From Marinomonas rhizomae (GTDB lineage: Bacteria; Pseudomonadota; Gammaproteobacteria; Pseudomonadales; Marinomonadaceae): 64,000 nucleotides of DNA. Of this stretch, positions 62,728-64,000 are shown piece by piece (positions within the stretch are counted from its first letter, which is position 1; each line of letters opens with the position of its first letter). The stretch lies in the NCBI RefSeq assembly GCF_003315485.1, contig NZ_QNSE01000012.1:112603-176602 (forward strand), read 5' to 3'. Made by a program: the position numbers and the translations under genes. The notes below the pieces were generated by a model that was given only the letters and a program-made list of their open reading frames with translations, did no database searches and was not told the DNA's origin.

Positions 62728-63876
62728 ATGCGTCTCAAAGACTGCCACAATTTCCAAGACTTTCGCACCCTAGCCAAAAAACGCCTACCAAGCCCAATCT
62801 TTAATTACATTGATGGTGGTGCCGACGACGAGACAACTTACCGCCGTAACACCGCCGCTTTTGAAACCTGTGACCTAGTGCCCAGCGTCCTTACTGGCGT
62901 AAAAGACGTCGACCTATCCGTTACCGTCATGGGACAAAAACTCGCTCTGCCAATTTACTGCTCGCCTACGGCCTTACAAAGATTATTCCATCATGATGGC
63001 GAAAGAGCCGTTGCCAATGCCGCCGAAAAATACGGCACCATGTTTGGCGTGTCGTCCCTAGGCACAGTAAGCATGGAAGAAATTGCCAAGCAAACCACCA
63101 CACCTCAGGTCTATCAGTTTTACTTTCATAAAGACCGCGAGCTAAACCGCGCCATGATGCAACGAGCCAAAGACGCCGGTGTGCAAGTAATGATGCTGAC
63201 AGTCGATTCCATTACTGGCGGCAACCGAGAACGTGACCTTCGCACAGGCTTCGCCATTCCTTTTAAATTAAACCTAAAAGGCATGCTGCAGTTTGTCCTC
63301 AAACCTATGTGGGGCATTAACTACGTGACCCATGAAAAATTCCGTTTACCACAGCTCGACGAACACGTCGACATGGGGTCTGGTGCGACATCGATTGGCG
63401 ACTACTTTACCAACATGCTCGACCCATCAATGAACTGGGACGACGTGGCAGAAATGGTGAAATTCTGGGATGGAGAGTTTTGTTTAAAAGGCATCATGAG
63501 CCGAGAAGACGCCCGCAAAGCGGTGGAAATTGGCTGTACTGGCGTGATCATTTCCAACCATGGCGGACGCCAACTGGATGGTTCGCGCAGCTCCTTCGAT
63601 CAACTAGCGGAAATTGTCGATGAAGTCGGAGATGAAATAGACGTGATATTCGACAGCGGCGTGCAACGGGGCACCCACGTACTCAAAGCTTTATCTCTTG
63701 GCGCCAAAGCCGTAGGCATCGGCCGCATGTACTTATACCCACTCGCCGCCGCTGGACAACCTGGCGTGGAACGCGCACTTGGACTCATGAAAGCCGAACT
63801 CGAACGAGATATGAAACTCATGGGCAAAACATCAATTGATCAACTAACGAAAGAGAACTTGCGGTTTCGATCTTAG
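62728..63876 (+). CDS. lldD: FMN-dependent L-lactate / 2-hydroxyacid dehydrogenase
   Basis: This FMN enzyme oxidises an L-2-hydroxyacid, most likely L-lactate, with electrons to quinone. The motif SNHGGRQLDGS (~274-284) holds the catalytic His and Arg, YIDGGADDE is near the N-terminus, and the FMN-phosphate site is FDSGVQRGTHVLKALSLGA. The stretch from 180-215 replaces the usual membrane-contact loop (FVLKPMWGINYV). At 382 residues it agrees with LldD. GAGG precedes the ATG. No lldP or lldR lies beside it inside the window. Confidence 0.93.
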   Translation: MRLKDCHNFQDFRTLAKKRLPSPIFNYIDGGADDETTYRRNTAAFETCDLVPSVLTGVKDVDLSVTVMGQKLALPIYCSPTALQRLFHHDGERAVANAAEKYGTMFGVSSLGTVSMEEIAKQTTTPQVYQFYFHKDRELNRAMMQRAKDAGVQVMMLTVDSITGGNRERDLRTGFAIPFKLNLKGMLQFVLKPMWGINYVTHEKFRLPQLDEHVDMGSGATSIGDYFTNMLDPSMNWDDVAEMVKFWDGEFCLKGIMSREDARKAVEIGCTGVIISNHGGRQLDGSRSSFDQLAEIVDEVGDEIDVIFDSGVQRGTHVLKALSLGAKAVGIGRMYLYPLAAAGQPGVERALGLMKAELERDMKLMGKTSIDQLTKENLRFRS

Positions 63877-63889
63877 AGCTAACAGTACC

Positions 63890-63914
63890 CTCCCCTTATG
63901 TCTTTCAAGGGGAG
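63890..63914 (+). terminator. Hairpin downstream of lldD
   Basis: CTCCCCTT and AAGGGGAG form an eight-bp GC-rich stem with a nine-base loop, 13 bp after the stop. A T tract is lacking, so it is only a possible terminator. Confidence 0.4.
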
Positions 63915-63925
63915 ATACCATCTTT

Positions 63926-63978
63926 CAAAGCAAGCCTTTTTTAGTCATTTAGACTATTTGAGGCTTGTATTCGCTTTG
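63926..63978. repeat. Nested inverted repeat near the window end
   Basis: CAAAGC and AAGCCT (63926-63937) pair with AGGCTT and GCTTTG (63961-63978) with a short bulge, and TAGTC/GACTA pair inside the loop. It follows the lldD gene end and may be an RNA structure or a further termination signal; its partner gene is outside the window. Confidence 0.4.
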
Positions 63979-64000
63979 ATGTTTCACAACACCAAAACAA

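Overview
The window reads as ordinary chromosome of a marine gammaproteobacterium, most like Marinomonas or a close Oceanospirillales relative. This is inference from gene content (EF-P/EpmB, FagA-FumC, YebG, VF530, DUF2076, TIGR03643 and DUF6172 family proteins, many chemoreceptors, LysR pairs) and from moderately AT-rich coding DNA; no search was run. I saw no rRNA, tRNA, CRISPR array, insertion sequence or prophage module. Genes are densely packed on both strands, and many units end in clear intrinsic hairpins.

Layout. 1-5.3 kb: end of a DoxX-like gene, a GMC flavoprotein oxidoreductase, the divergent translation pair efp/epmB, and an RNase J-like nuclease. 5.3-16.8 kb: an exported amidohydrolase, small membrane and DNA-binding proteins, a NYN-domain protein, a diguanylate cyclase with a possible leader peptide, a HlyU-like protein, a hydrolase, an Aer-like PAS chemoreceptor, an orphan phage-repressor-like regulator, an SDR enzyme and a Cache chemoreceptor. 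17-20.8 kb: a tightly overlapping TetR / membrane-fusion lipoprotein / ABC ATPase / ABC permease efflux operon with a dyad in its promoter. 20.8-22.1 kb: an AraC regulator and a PEBP-like protein.

22.2-28.2 kb is the most coherent accessory system. A FisR-type sigma-54 activator, with three cysteines spaced as in known sulfane-sulfur sensors, diverges from a near-consensus -24/-12 promoter. That promoter drives a persulfide dioxygenase, a fusion of a rhodanese-like DUF442 domain with a sulfide:quinone oxidoreductase, and a SulP-STAS anion transporter. Together they should oxidise sulfide to persulfide and then sulfite, and move the resulting oxyanion. 28.3-36.6 kb: quinone-linked D-lactate dehydrogenase, a large exported protein of unknown function, a cupin, an M20 amidohydrolase, a decayed GNAT gene, and the glutathione-dependent formaldehyde pair (fghA, adhC) with a divergent LysR gene.

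36.7-46 kb: LysR, DUF3820, two GNATs, an Asp/Glu racemase-like protein, fagA-fumC behind two Fur-like boxes and an exact FNR-type box, slyD, a DUF1439 lipoprotein with an MscS channel, SOS-controlled yebG with an excellent LexA box, an LpxO-like hydroxylase and a TIGR03643 protein. 46-51 kb: a minus-strand group with a Cys/Met-metabolism PLP enzyme, a polar amino-acid ABC importer and a LysR regulator, with an intra-operon terminator after the binding-protein gene. 51-57.2 kb: an ABC exporter, a multicopper oxidase with a Phe at the type-1 copper axial position, DUF2076 and DUF6172 proteins, and a zinc-ribbon peptidase. 57.3-60.5 kb: a LacI / PfkB kinase / 2-ketoaldonate reductase set with a perfect 20-bp operator-like palindrome. 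60.5-64 kb: signal peptidase I with a small partner membrane protein, and a LysR gene diverging from an FMN-dependent L-lactate dehydrogenase.
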